This document shows, piece after piece, positions 7,346 to 16,279 of a stretch of DNA of 53,030 nt; within the stretch, counting starts at the first letter, position 1; each line of letters starts with the position of its first letter. Position numbers and translations under genes: made by a program. Below the pieces are notes generated by a model. The model ran no database searches, had not been told where the DNA came from, and saw only the letters and a program-made list of their open reading frames with translations. This DNA is from Oscillospiraceae bacterium (GTDB lineage Bacteria > Bacillota > Clostridia > Oscillospirales > Oscillospiraceae): NCBI GenBank assembly GCA_015067835.1, contig SVLS01000015.1, positions 1 through 53,030 of the forward strand. Reading direction: 5' to 3'.

Positions 7346-7807
7346 TTACTTGTAATCTTTTCTCCGGAAGCCGTCCTTGTCGAAGACCACCATCACGGTA
7401 ATGTTGACACCCAGGCAGGCTGCACCCACAAGTCCCAGCTCCCACAGCAGGCAGGCCACCGCACTGAATACCATATCCAGTGGCTCCAGCCGATTCCAGC
7501 CGTTGCAGATCAGAGCCATGATGATCGTCAGCAGAAGACCCAGGCCGGACCAGATCATACCCACAAGCCGGTGGGTGAACTGCCAGGCATCCAGGCTGGC
7601 CATGCTCCACCAGAACCGATAGCCGGCAATGTGGTTGGCCTCCTTGGGCGGGTTCAGCAGGTACAGCAGGCCAAAGCCCAGCAGCACCAGCGGGCCTGCC
7701 ATGACACAAAGGCGGCAGACAAGCTGGATCCAGCCAAGGACAGTATCCAATTGGGGGATGAATGCCGCGAAATCAAAGTCGCTGAACAAGCCTTTTATTG
7801 CGTCCAT
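7346..7807 (-). CDS. SdpI-family membrane protein
   Basis: A 153-aa protein with four hydrophobic segments. The central GYRFWWSMASLDAWQFTHRLVG is the SdpI-family signature (N-x-x-iGyRt/s-x-x-s-m-x-n-x-x-W-x-x-A-h). B. subtilis SdpI is an immunity and signalling protein against the SdpC toxin, but no sdpABC is present, and most homologues are of unknown role. It lies 15 bp downstream of nrdR in the same direction, probably co-transcribed. Confidence 0.75.
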   Translation of the reverse strand: MDAIKGLFSDFDFAAFIPQLDTVLGWIQLVCRLCVMAGPLVLLGFGLLYLLNPPKEANHIAGYRFWWSMASLDAWQFTHRLVGMIWSGLGLLLTIIMALICNGWNRLEPLDMVFSAVACLLWELGLVGAACLGVNITVMVVFDKDGFRRKDYK

Positions 7808-7822
7808 AGTATCCGTTGCTCC

Positions 7823-8278
7823 TTACTTTTGCTCCAGGAAGGCGTTGATCTCCTGAATAAAGCTGTTAACATCCTGGAAGCGGCGGTACACGGAGGCAAA
7901 CCGAATGTAAGCAACCTCGTCCAGAGGCTTTAAGCGAGCCATGACCATCTCGCCCAGCTTATCGGTGCTGACTTCCCGCTCCAGTGTATTCTGAATGGTC
8001 TGTTCGATCTCTGTGGTGATTCGGTCCAGATCTGCCACATCCACCTGCCGCTTGTCGAAGGCCCGGACCATGGAGTTGAGAATCTTGTTCCGGTCGAAGG
8101 CTTGACGGGTGCCGTCACGCTTGACCACGATGATGGGCAGGCTTTCCACAGTTTCATAGGTGGTAAAGCGACGCTGGCAGGCGATGCACTCCCGACGGCG
8201 GCGAATGCTGTTGCCGTCTTCTGCGGGGCGAGAGTCTACGACCTTGCTTTCCTGGTCGCCGCAAAAAGGACATTTCAT
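7823..8278 (-). CDS. nrdR: Transcriptional repressor NrdR
   Basis: A 151-aa regulator of ribonucleotide reductase genes. The N-terminal zinc ribbon has CPFCG and CIACQ cysteine pairs around DSRPAEDGNSIRRRRE; an ATP-cone domain (about 48-138) binds ATP/dATP. The chosen ATG lies 8 nt after GAGGAG; a GTG nine bases upstream is in frame but would overlap the ribosome site. Length is normal for the family. Confidence 0.96.
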   Translation of the reverse strand: MKCPFCGDQESKVVDSRPAEDGNSIRRRRECIACQRRFTTYETVESLPIIVVKRDGTRQAFDRNKILNSMVRAFDKRQVDVADLDRITTEIEQTIQNTLEREVSTDKLGEMVMARLKPLDEVAYIRFASVYRRFQDVNSFIQEINAFLEQK

Positions 8279-8351
8279 GGGAAACACTCCTCTTAATCCA
8301 TATTTTAGTTCATTATAGCAGAATTATGTTATCCTGTCCAGCCTTTTTTCC

Positions 8352-8380
8352 TTGCCATTCCGTCACATATGGGGTAGAAT
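8352..8380 (+). promoter_or_regulatory. Promoter of the four-TM protein gene
   Basis: TTGCCA and TAGAAT with 17-bp spacing, then AGGAGCG before the ATG. Confidence 0.6.
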
Positions 8381-8411
8381 AGATATAGATTCTATTTCCA
8401 AGGAGCGATTT

Positions 8412-8819
8412 ATGAAAATCCGAAGACTTGCCATCGCCTGGGCATTTTTATATGGTGTGACTGCGGCACTGGGATTTGTGTCCCAGCCGGATAAGGTACT
8501 GTCCTTTTGTATGATGCTGCTGAGTGTGGCTTTTTTTGTGCCCGGCGGCTGGCTGGTGTATGAGGCAGTGAGCCGCAGAGACTACCGCCTGCTGAAGATC
8601 ATTCGCAACGTCTGCCTTGTGAGTCTGATTTCGACGATGGTAGTGCTTGTTGTGAATTTTCTTTCCTATGAGGCCTCCGCTGCGGCAGGTATGGTGCTGT
8701 ACTGGCTGCTGATTTTGGTGTCCGCACCGATGATCTGCAGTCAGCTGTGGGTGATTCCGCTGTTTGGCTGGGCTTGTATGCTGATGGTCTGCCTGGAAAA
8801 AGGTAAGAAAAAGAAATAA
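8412..8819 (+). CDS. Hypothetical four-TM membrane protein
   Basis: A 135-aa protein with hydrophobic segments at about 8-26, 35-55, 70-92 and 98-122, and a lysine-rich C-terminal tail (EKGKKKK). No conserved polar motif is evident and I do not recognise a family. It has its own promoter and lies 80 bp before the phospholipase-like gene. Confidence 0.7.
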   Translation: MKIRRLAIAWAFLYGVTAALGFVSQPDKVLSFCMMLLSVAFFVPGGWLVYEAVSRRDYRLLKIIRNVCLVSLISTMVVLVVNFLSYEASAAAGMVLYWLLILVSAPMICSQLWVIPLFGWACMLMVCLEKGKKKK

Positions 8820-8900
8820 AATTTGACAAAATCCACTGGTAATCGCCAGATTTTTTCTGTAAAATAGGAACATGAAGAAGTAAGTACAGGAGGGGACCCT

Positions 8901-9683
8901 ATGCCATCCACATATGCCCACTATCGGTTCGGCCTTGCAATGCTGCCTAAGTTTCCCGGAGATTCCCGGAGAACCATACAGCGATTCCGCCGGCTGTTTG
9001 AGGTTGGCCTCCACGGCCCGGATATTTTCTACTATCAGCTTCCCGGCCTGAATAAAACCACCAGCTTTTTGGGGATCAAATTCCATGAGCAAACCGGGCA
9101 GGAGTTTTTTCAGAGAGTTTGCCGGAGTATCCGCATGGAGCGGTCCGAGGCGGCTCAGGCCTATCTGTACGGCGTACTGTGCCACTACTGTCTGGATTCG
9201 GTGTGCAACCCCTATATGAAGGAGCAATGCCAAGCCGAGGGTATTACCTCATTGCAGCTGGAAACGGAGCTGGACCGATTTTTGCTGGAAACGGACGGGA
9301 AAACCCCTGTGTGCTCCCAGGATCTCAGCCCCCACCTGAAGCTGACCCCCGGCGAATGGGAAACTGTGGCGAAATTCTATCCCCCGGCCACTGCCCGGGT
9401 CGTCAAGGATACGCTGAACAATATGATTTTTGTGCTGAAGCTGTTGGCTACCCCTGAAGGAGCAAGGCGGGCGGTGCTGAGCAAGGGTGTCAAAATTCTG
9501 GGCAAGGATTTTGTCGGAGCGGTTATGTCCGCGGAGCCGGATGCCAAGTGTGCCCACCTGACCGAAGGAATTATGGAAAAATACCGGGAGGCGGAAGACC
9601 GTTTTCCTGCCATGCTGACCCAAATCCAGGCATTGATGACCTACAACGCACCGCTGGACGAGGCGTTTTCTGTCACATTTTGA
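8901..9683 (+). CDS. Zinc-dependent phospholipase C-like protein
   Basis: A 260-aa protein matching the ZnPLC/S1-P1-like family common in Clostridia. It starts MPSTYAHYRFGLAML and has GLHGPDIFYYQ (His/Asp metal ligands), KFHEQTGQEFF and YGVLCHYCLDSVCNPY (HxxxD ligands). The helical fold with His/Asp ligands is visible, but there is no signal peptide, unlike secreted alpha-toxin relatives. It is therefore probably an intracellular member of unknown substrate. The histidine phosphatase gene follows after 16 bp, suggesting one transcript. Confidence 0.85.
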   Translation: MPSTYAHYRFGLAMLPKFPGDSRRTIQRFRRLFEVGLHGPDIFYYQLPGLNKTTSFLGIKFHEQTGQEFFQRVCRSIRMERSEAAQAYLYGVLCHYCLDSVCNPYMKEQCQAEGITSLQLETELDRFLLETDGKTPVCSQDLSPHLKLTPGEWETVAKFYPPATARVVKDTLNNMIFVLKLLATPEGARRAVLSKGVKILGKDFVGAVMSAEPDAKCAHLTEGIMEKYREAEDRFPAMLTQIQALMTYNAPLDEAFSVTF

Positions 9684-9699
9684 TGCAAAAGGAGCAAGT

Positions 9700-10341
9700 A
9701 TGACAACCCTGCTGCTGATCCGCCACGGCCAAAGCCTGGCAAATTTGACCCGGTATTTTGCCGGTCATACAGACCCGGCTCTGACGGAGCTGGGGTTGAA
9801 GCAGGCTGCCTGCACTGCGGAATTTCTGGTGGCTGCCTATCCCATCACAGCGGTGTACAGCAGCGATTTATTGCGGGCGTTTCAAACCGGGTCTGCGGTG
9901 GCGGAAAGACTGGCTCAGCCCGTGCATAAGGATACCAGCCTGCGGGAAATTTTCGCAGGACAGTGGGAGGGAAAGTCCTTTGATGAAATCCGGGAGCAGT
10001 TTGAGGAGGATTATCACTGCTGGATGACGGATATTGGTCACTGCCGTCCCACCGATGGGGAATCCACAGCGGAGCTGCTTGTCAGAGCTGAAAACGCCCT
10101 GAGACGAATCGCGGAAGAAAATCCCAATGGGGTGGTGGCGGTGGCTACCCATGCCACGGTGATTCGAGTGATTCAAAGCAAGCTCTCCGGCATGGGGCTG
10201 GAGGGGATGAAGGATGTGCCCTGGGTGGTGAATGCTTCGGTTACGGAGCTGCACTACGAAGATGGGCGGTTCACCCTGGGCAAGATCGGCCAGGCTGCAC
10301 ACCTGCAGGATCTGCGAACCGACATGCCGGCAAATGTATAA
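9700..10341 (+). CDS. Histidine phosphatase (phosphoglycerate mutase-like)
   Basis: A 213-aa protein of the branch-1 histidine phosphatase superfamily. The catalytic LLIRHGQSLAN (RHG) is near residue 8, then TDPALTELGLKQA, the SSDLLRAFQT arginine, the EIFAGQWEGKS glutamate, and the second histidine in VAVATHATVIRV. Such proteins include GpmB/CobC-type phosphatases; the substrate cannot be fixed. An AAGGAGCA ribosome site precedes the ATG. Confidence 0.9.
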   Translation: MTTLLLIRHGQSLANLTRYFAGHTDPALTELGLKQAACTAEFLVAAYPITAVYSSDLLRAFQTGSAVAERLAQPVHKDTSLREIFAGQWEGKSFDEIREQFEEDYHCWMTDIGHCRPTDGESTAELLVRAENALRRIAEENPNGVVAVATHATVIRVIQSKLSGMGLEGMKDVPWVVNASVTELHYEDGRFTLGKIGQAAHLQDLRTDMPANV

Positions 10342-10350
10342 CCATGAACA

Positions 10351-10421
10351 GTAGGGGAGGGTCTTGACCCTCCCTTCGATGGTGGTACAATGTCTGCGGG
10401 AGGGTCAAGACCCTCCCCTAC
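10351..10421. repeat. Long inverted repeat (GTAGGGGAGGGTC type)
   Basis: GTAGGGGAGGGTC and GACCCTCCCCTAC form the outer arms, and GGGTCTTGACCC / GGGTCAAGACCC occurs inside. This 71-bp hairpin-forming repeat follows the histidine phosphatase gene and may act as its transcription end. Confidence 0.7.
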
Positions 10422-10444
10422 GAGTTCTATCGTAACTTAGGTAA

Positions 10445-10478
10445 CAAAAAAGCACCGGGAGAATCTCCCGGTGCTTTG
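10445..10478. terminator. Bidirectional terminator
   Basis: Stem AAAGCACCGGGAGA / TCTCCCGGTGCTTT, with a six-T run when read on the minus strand. It terminates the minus-strand 93-aa gene. Confidence 0.85.
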
Positions 10479-10484
10479 CTGTAA

Positions 10485-10766
10485 TTAAAATCGATAGCCG
10501 GCACAGAGGAGCCGGCTCAGGGCTTCGTTGGCTTCCTCGTCGGTAAACAGCCCGGTGAACCGTTTGTCCACAGCCAGGGCCTCCAGGGAAAACTCCAACC
10601 GACCTAAGTTTGCCAGCTGGTCAAAGCCGTCGCTGACCCGGCTGCCGGAAAGAAACCGATGGGCAGACTTCATGGCAGCAGCATCCTCTACGGGACGCAT
10701 CCGCACCCCCAATTTGGCGGCCTTTTCCCGATTTGCCGCCCAGGCAGCAATGAATTTCTCCTCCAT
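10485..10766 (-). CDS. Hypothetical 93-aa protein
   Basis: A small soluble acidic/basic protein starting MEEKFIAAWAANREKAAK, chosen for GGGAGG 7 nt upstream; a longer frame would cross REP element B. It is predicted to be mostly helical, with no membrane segment or metal motif. A strong terminator follows, so it is probably expressed. Family not recognised. Confidence 0.6.
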   Translation of the reverse strand: MEEKFIAAWAANREKAAKLGVRMRPVEDAAAMKSAHRFLSGSRVSDGFDQLANLGRLEFSLEALAVDKRFTGLFTDEEANEALSRLLCAGYRF

Positions 10767-10787
10767 AGGATAACCTCCCGTCCTTTC

Positions 10788-10884
10788 GTCATTGCGAGGG
10801 AGCGTCAGCGACCGTGGCAAGCTCCTGCGTATTTCTCCTAACCGGGGGATTGCCACGCCAGTGTGAGCACTGGCTCGCAATGAC
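10788..10884. repeat. REP-like palindromic element, family B (copy 2)
   Basis: Same terminal GTCATTGCGA / TCGCAATGAC arms and inner GATTGCCAC block as the copy at 6320, in inverted orientation. It lies between hisS and the 93-aa gene. Confidence 0.8.
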
Positions 10885-10889
10885 AGCAC

Positions 10890-12245
10890 TTACTTTTCCA
10901 GAATGATGGGGCCGTTGTTGGCATCCAGTGCGGTGCGGATATAGGCAGCGGCGTCGGCAGGGGACAGCTTTACCTGCTCGCCGGTGGTCATATTCTTCAC
11001 AGAACACACACCCTCGGCAATCTCATCTTCGCCCAGCAGAACCGCAAACGGCACGCCCAGCTTGTCCGCGTAGGCCATCTTCTGCTTGAATTTTTTCTGC
11101 TCGCTGTACAGCTGCACCCGCAGACCGGTACCGCGAATTGCCTCAGCCAGGGCAATGGCAGGGCCGGGTTCAGCGGTCATGGGCAGAATCAAGACGTCTG
11201 CCGGGGCACTGGGCAGCTCGGGATTCAGCAGACCCTGCTCGTCCAGTACATAGAACAGCCGGGTCAGACCGATGGAAATACCCACGCCGGGCAGCTGCTT
11301 GTCGATATAGTAGCCGGCCAGATTATCGTAACGGCCACCGGAGCAGACGGAGCCAATCTCCGGATGATCCAGCAAGGTGGTTTCGTAAACGGTGCCGGTG
11401 TAGTAGTCCAGACCTCTTGCGATGGTCAGATCCACGGCAAAGTTTGCCTCCGGCACGCCAAAGGCGGCCAGATTGCAGCAGACAGCTTTCAGCTCAGAAA
11501 GACCCTGATCGAACAGCTCGTTTCGTCCGGTGTAACCCTCCAAAGCGGCAATGACTTCGTCGTTGGAGCCGGTGATGGCGATGAACTTCAGAATCTCATC
11601 GGCCTGCACATCGGTCAGACCGCAGTCGGCAATCAGGATGTTGCGAACCTTCTCGGCACCGATTTTGTCCAGCTTGTCCACGGTACGCATAATGTCACCG
11701 CTTTTTTCGGACAGCTCCAGCATGGCGTAGAAGCCGGAGAGGATTTTCCGGTTATTTACCCGAATCTGGAACCGATTCAGACCAAAGCCACGGAATACTT
11801 TATAAATGATGGCCGGGATTTCTGCCTCGTTGATGATGTCCAGCTTGCCGTCACCGATGATGTCGATATCGGCCTGATAGAACTCCCGGAAGCGGCCACG
11901 CTGTGCCCGTTCGCCGCGGTAGACCTTGCTGATCTGATAGCGGCGGAAGGGGAAGGCCAGGTCGTTGCAGTGCAGGGCAACATATTTTGCCAGCGGAACG
12001 GTCAGGTCGAAACGCAGAGCCAGATCGCTGTCGCCCTTCTGGAAGCGGTAGATCTGCTTTTCCGTTTCACCGCCGCCCTTGGCCAGCAGAATCTGGGCGT
12101 CCTCGATCACCGGGGTGTCCAGAGGGGCAAAGCCGTAAGATGCGTAGGTGTTACGCAGAATTTCCATCATCCGCTCAAAACGGGCCTGCTTGGCAGGCAG
12201 CAGCTCCATAAAACCGGACAGTGTCCGGGGCTTGATAATATCCAT
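10890..12245 (-). CDS. hisS: Histidyl-tRNA synthetase
   Basis: A 451-aa class II synthetase that charges tRNA-His. Motif 2 (FRRYQISKVYRGERAQRGR, FREFYQADID), the histidine A loop (TIARGLDYYTGTVYE) and motif 3 (GVGISIGLTRLFY) are all present. The C-terminal anticodon-binding domain starts around 350 (PADVLILPM). The start at MDIIKPRTLSGF is preceded by AAAGGAAATC. It is the last gene of a minD-mgsA-hisS run. Two tRNA-His genes are elsewhere in this window. Confidence 0.97.
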   Translation of the reverse strand: MDIIKPRTLSGFMELLPAKQARFERMMEILRNTYASYGFAPLDTPVIEDAQILLAKGGGETEKQIYRFQKGDSDLALRFDLTVPLAKYVALHCNDLAFPFRRYQISKVYRGERAQRGRFREFYQADIDIIGDGKLDIINEAEIPAIIYKVFRGFGLNRFQIRVNNRKILSGFYAMLELSEKSGDIMRTVDKLDKIGAEKVRNILIADCGLTDVQADEILKFIAITGSNDEVIAALEGYTGRNELFDQGLSELKAVCCNLAAFGVPEANFAVDLTIARGLDYYTGTVYETTLLDHPEIGSVCSGGRYDNLAGYYIDKQLPGVGISIGLTRLFYVLDEQGLLNPELPSAPADVLILPMTAEPGPAIALAEAIRGTGLRVQLYSEQKKFKQKMAYADKLGVPFAVLLGEDEIAEGVCSVKNMTTGEQVKLSPADAAAYIRTALDANNGPIILEK

Positions 12246-12272
12246 AGTGATTTCCTTTCGTAAAACAATTGT

Positions 12273-12302
12273 GTCATTGCAAGCGGGTCTGCCTGCAATG
12301 AC
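12273..12302. repeat. Mini inverted repeat related to REP family B
   Basis: GTCATTGCA and TGCAATGAC arms around a 12-nt centre, between mgsA and hisS. It may form a hairpin in the operon mRNA. Confidence 0.6.
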
Positions 12303-12309
12303 AACAACA

Positions 12310-12723
12310 TTAATATCTGGTCTTGGTGTGGAGAACCTCTCTCCAGTCCAGGTCGCCCCGCTGCAGACCCATGATAAACATTTCGGCACTGGCCAGGTTG
12401 GTGGCGATGGGCACATTGTGCTTGTCGCAGTGGCGGATAGTTTCGATCATCTGGGAATCGTCCCAGGGGTCGGTGGTGTTGGGATCGGTAAACAGCAGCA
12501 CCAGATCGATTTCGTTGTAAGCAATGCGGGCGTTGATCTGCTGGTGACCGCCCTGTTTGTGGCTAAGCAGCAGCGTGATGGGCAGACCGGTGTTGTCTGC
12601 GATCAGACGGCCGGTGGTAGCGGTGGCGTAGAGACTATGCTTGCTCAGCACGCTCTTATAAGCCGTACAAAACTGAACCATCAGTTCTTTCTTCTTGTCG
12701 TGGGCCAAAAATGCAATATTCAC
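12310..12723 (-). CDS. mgsA: Methylglyoxal synthase-like protein with altered active site
   Basis: A 137-aa protein aligned over its whole length with MgsA, which converts dihydroxyacetone phosphate to methylglyoxal and phosphate. The start MNIAFLAHDKKKELMVQF and the phosphate-binding LYATATTGRL are typical. However, the GGDQQ motif carrying E. coli Asp71 reads GGHQQ here (His60), and the His98 and Asp101 equivalents are Trp87 and Ser90. Asp91 is kept (Asp80). The catalytic-base role of Asp71 is published for E. coli. This protein may therefore be inactive in the classic reaction or act on another substrate. It sits between minD and hisS, a known neighbourhood for mgsA in Clostridia. Confidence 0.85.
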   Translation of the reverse strand: MNIAFLAHDKKKELMVQFCTAYKSVLSKHSLYATATTGRLIADNTGLPITLLLSHKQGGHQQINARIAYNEIDLVLLFTDPNTTDPWDDSQMIETIRHCDKHNVPIATNLASAEMFIMGLQRGDLDWREVLHTKTRY

Positions 12724-12743
12724 GCTGATCTCTCCTTTTCTGT

Positions 12744-13481
12744 TTATCGGATGGCGACGGGTACGGGCAGGCCCTGAATCCGTCTTGCAATGCGGCGGCA
12801 GGCTGCAGCCGCACCTTTTTTTGTATATTTCAGCAGCGGTTCGTCAAAAACCGTGGCCAGGGTTACGTTGGGGTCGTTGGGAACGATGCCAAGCAGGGGA
12901 AGGGCAGCTTCGTCCATCACGTCGTCCACAGTCAGGCACATGGTCTCGAAAAGCTTTTTGTCTGTGCGGTTGACCACCAGACGGACATCCTTCTTGCCCA
13001 TGCCCTCCAGGATCTGGGCAGTGCGGGCAGCGTCCCGGACAGCGGCGGCATCGCCGTTGGTGACCAGAATTACCCGGTCGGCGGCGGTGGCACAAAGTTC
13101 GAAGCCGGCATCCAGACCTGCGGGAGCGTCCAGAAAAATGTACCGGAATTGACTTCTGGCAAAGCGGAGCATCTCCAAAAACAGGGTTTTGTCAATATCC
13201 TCGGCCCGGCAATTTACCGGTGCGGTGAGGAATGCCAGGTTGGAATAGGCAGGATGACGGGTGGCGGAGGACAGAGGGTACGCACCCCGGAGAATGTCCA
13301 TAAAGGACAATGCACCGGCCTGAGAAAGACCCAATGCCAGATCCAGGTTTTGCAGACCCACATCACAATCGATGCAGAGCACTTGCTCGCCCCGTTCAGC
13401 CAAAGCGGTAGCGATGCCGGCACAAAGGGAAGTTTTACCGGTTCCGCCCTTGCCGGAGAGAACCGCAATCAGTTCGCCCAC
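12744..13481 (-). CDS. minD: MinD/ParA-type ATPase
   Basis: A 245-aa P-loop ATPase. The deviant Walker A is SGKGGTGKTS, with the signature Lys near residue 11. CIDCDVGLQNLDLALGL is the switch I region and FLDAPAGLDAGFE the Walker B/switch II region, as in MinD (DSPAG). The C-terminal end (ARRIQGLPVPVAIR) is only weakly like the MinD amphipathic membrane helix. There is no minC or minE here, so a role in septum placement is plausible but not shown. It is the first gene of the run with mgsA and hisS. Confidence 0.8.
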   Translation of the reverse strand: MGELIAVLSGKGGTGKTSLCAGIATALAERGEQVLCIDCDVGLQNLDLALGLSQAGALSFMDILRGAYPLSSATRHPAYSNLAFLTAPVNCRAEDIDKTLFLEMLRFARSQFRYIFLDAPAGLDAGFELCATAADRVILVTNGDAAAVRDAARTAQILEGMGKKDVRLVVNRTDKKLFETMCLTVDDVMDEAALPLLGIVPNDPNVTLATVFDEPLLKYTKKGAAAACRRIARRIQGLPVPVAIR

Positions 13482-13511
13482 GCTGTTTGCCTCCTTGCAC
13501 AGTTTGACAAC

Positions 13512-13540
13512 ATTATAATGGAATATCGCACAAAAAGCAA
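13512..13540 (-). promoter_or_regulatory. Promoter of the minD-mgsA-hisS run
   Basis: On the minus strand TTGCTT and a perfect TATAAT with 17-bp spacing, about 30 bp before the minD start with its AAGGAGG. Confidence 0.75.
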
Positions 13541-13698
13541 GAGGAAATCCGGCTTTTTTTGAAGATTTTTCATCAGTTTATACAAAATTTAAGATTTTCA
13601 CTCGTGTGAGAACAAAAATCACCAGTTTGTTATTTGGCAGGCGGACATGGATGGATTCGGAAAATTATAAAATATTTCGCATTTTTCCAAATTCCCTC

Positions 13699-13727
13699 TT
13701 GCTTTTTCGGAAAACTTAGGTTATTAT
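13699..13727 (+). promoter_or_regulatory. groES-groEL promoter
   Basis: TTGCTT and TATTAT with 17-bp spacing, directly followed by the CIRCE operator, which would overlap the transcription start. Confidence 0.75.
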
Positions 13728-13730
13728 ATC

Positions 13731-13757
13731 TTAGCACTCAAAACACAAGAGTGCTAA
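13731..13757. promoter_or_regulatory. CIRCE operator (HrcA binding site)
   Basis: An exact TTAGCACTC-N9-GAGTGCTAA inverted repeat. HrcA binds CIRCE and represses chaperonin genes; heat shock titrates HrcA onto misfolded protein and relieves repression. It is located in the 5' leader of groES. Confidence 0.98.
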
Positions 13758-13817
13758 ACAGAGAGATAGACGCAAGGTTTTCTTGCAGACGAAATATTTG
13801 ATATGGAGGCAAATGAA

Positions 13818-14093
13818 ATGAAACTCAGACCCATGGCAGATAATATTCTGCTGAAGCAGCACGAGGCAGAGGAGACCACCTTCTCCGGCATTATCCTGGC
13901 AACCACCAGCAAGGAAAAACCCGCCATTTATGAGGTTGTGTCCGTCGGTCCCGGCACCAAGGATGTAACCATGACCGTGACGGTTGGCGACAAGGTCGTC
14001 GTCAGCAAGTTCACCGGCAGCGAGATCAAGCTGGACGGCGTGGAGTACAAGTTCGTGAAGCAGGACGACATTCTGGCCGTCGTGCTGGATTGA
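13818..14093 (+). CDS. groES: Co-chaperonin GroES
   Basis: A 91-aa 10-kDa chaperonin, the lid of GroEL. MKLRPMADNILLKQHEAEE opens the beta barrel, the mobile loop is EETTFSGIILATTSKEKP, and the end YKFVKQDDILAVVLD is typical. The start is ATG after GGAGG at 13805-13809; an ATG five codons upstream would place that ribosome site inside the gene. CIRCE-controlled, with groEL 17 bp downstream. Confidence 0.97.
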   Translation: MKLRPMADNILLKQHEAEETTFSGIILATTSKEKPAIYEVVSVGPGTKDVTMTVTVGDKVVVSKFTGSEIKLDGVEYKFVKQDDILAVVLD

Positions 14094-14104
14094 TCAGGAG
14101 GTAA

Positions 14105-15742
<1,638 letters not shown>

Positions 15743-15748
15743 GTTTTC

Positions 15749-15780
15749 AAAAAAGGCACGCCAACCGGCGTGCCTTTTTT
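15749..15780 (+). terminator. groEL terminator
   Basis: AAAAAAGGCACGCC, AACC loop, GGCGTGCCTTTTTT: a strong intrinsic terminator. Confidence 0.92.
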
Positions 15781-15782
15781 CT

Positions 15783-15894
15783 GTCATCCTGAGTGGAGGG
15801 CCAAGGCCCGGAATCGAAGGATCCGTTCTTCTTTATGTAAGAAAAATACGGATTCTTCGACTTCGCAGCCTTTGGCTGCTACGCTCAGAATGAC
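15783..15894. repeat. REP-like palindromic element, family A (copy 2)
   Basis: Starts GTCATCCTGAGTGG and ends CGCTCAGAATGAC, with inner ATCGAAGGATCCG and CGGATTCTTCGAC arms. It matches the copy at 3677-3788. Confidence 0.78.
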
Positions 15895-15899
15895 AAAAC

Positions 15900-15965
15900 G
15901 GACGACCAATGGTCGCCCCTACACCCGTCTGTCGTAGAAGTCGTAGGGGCGAGCATTACTCGTCC
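15900..15965. repeat. Inverted repeat (GGACGACC type)
   Basis: GGACGACCAATGGTCGCCCC TAC and GTAGGGGCGAGCATTACTCGTCC form an imperfect hairpin. A related GTAGGGACGATTC fragment lies at about 41909. Together with the REP element it fills the gap between groEL and rny; no gene is seen there. Confidence 0.6.
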
Positions 15966-16042
15966 GCAGGCGGTTTGTGAATCGCCCCATTGATGCAGGC
16001 AGGAAATAAACTGTGGAATTTTGGTAAATCACACAAATGTCC

Positions 16043-16071
16043 TTGACATCCGGCATTTTCGCTAGTACAAT
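16043..16071 (+). promoter_or_regulatory. rny promoter
   Basis: A perfect TTGACA and TACAAT with 17-bp spacing. The start lies about 210 bp downstream, so the mRNA has a leader of about 200 nt; I see no recognised riboswitch in it, only a CCCCCTTTTTGGGG hairpin near 16181. Confidence 0.75.
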
Positions 16072-16279
16072 ATATGTGGTATAATGTGTGCAGTATTGGA
16101 AATTTTTCGCTGCATTTCATCGATATCCGGCGTAGGCCGGGGCAAGCGTTTTGCGCCTCATGGCGTTTATATTTGACAGATCCCCCTTTTTGGGGCGAAA
16201 AACAGAATATACACCAGGGGCCCATCACGCCCACCCCTTCGTCTATGCTCTATTTTTATGAAGGAGGTGTGCAGGAAAT

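Noticed and set aside
11364..12263. 299-aa frame antisense to hisS
   Set aside because: hisS is complete and unambiguous on the other strand.
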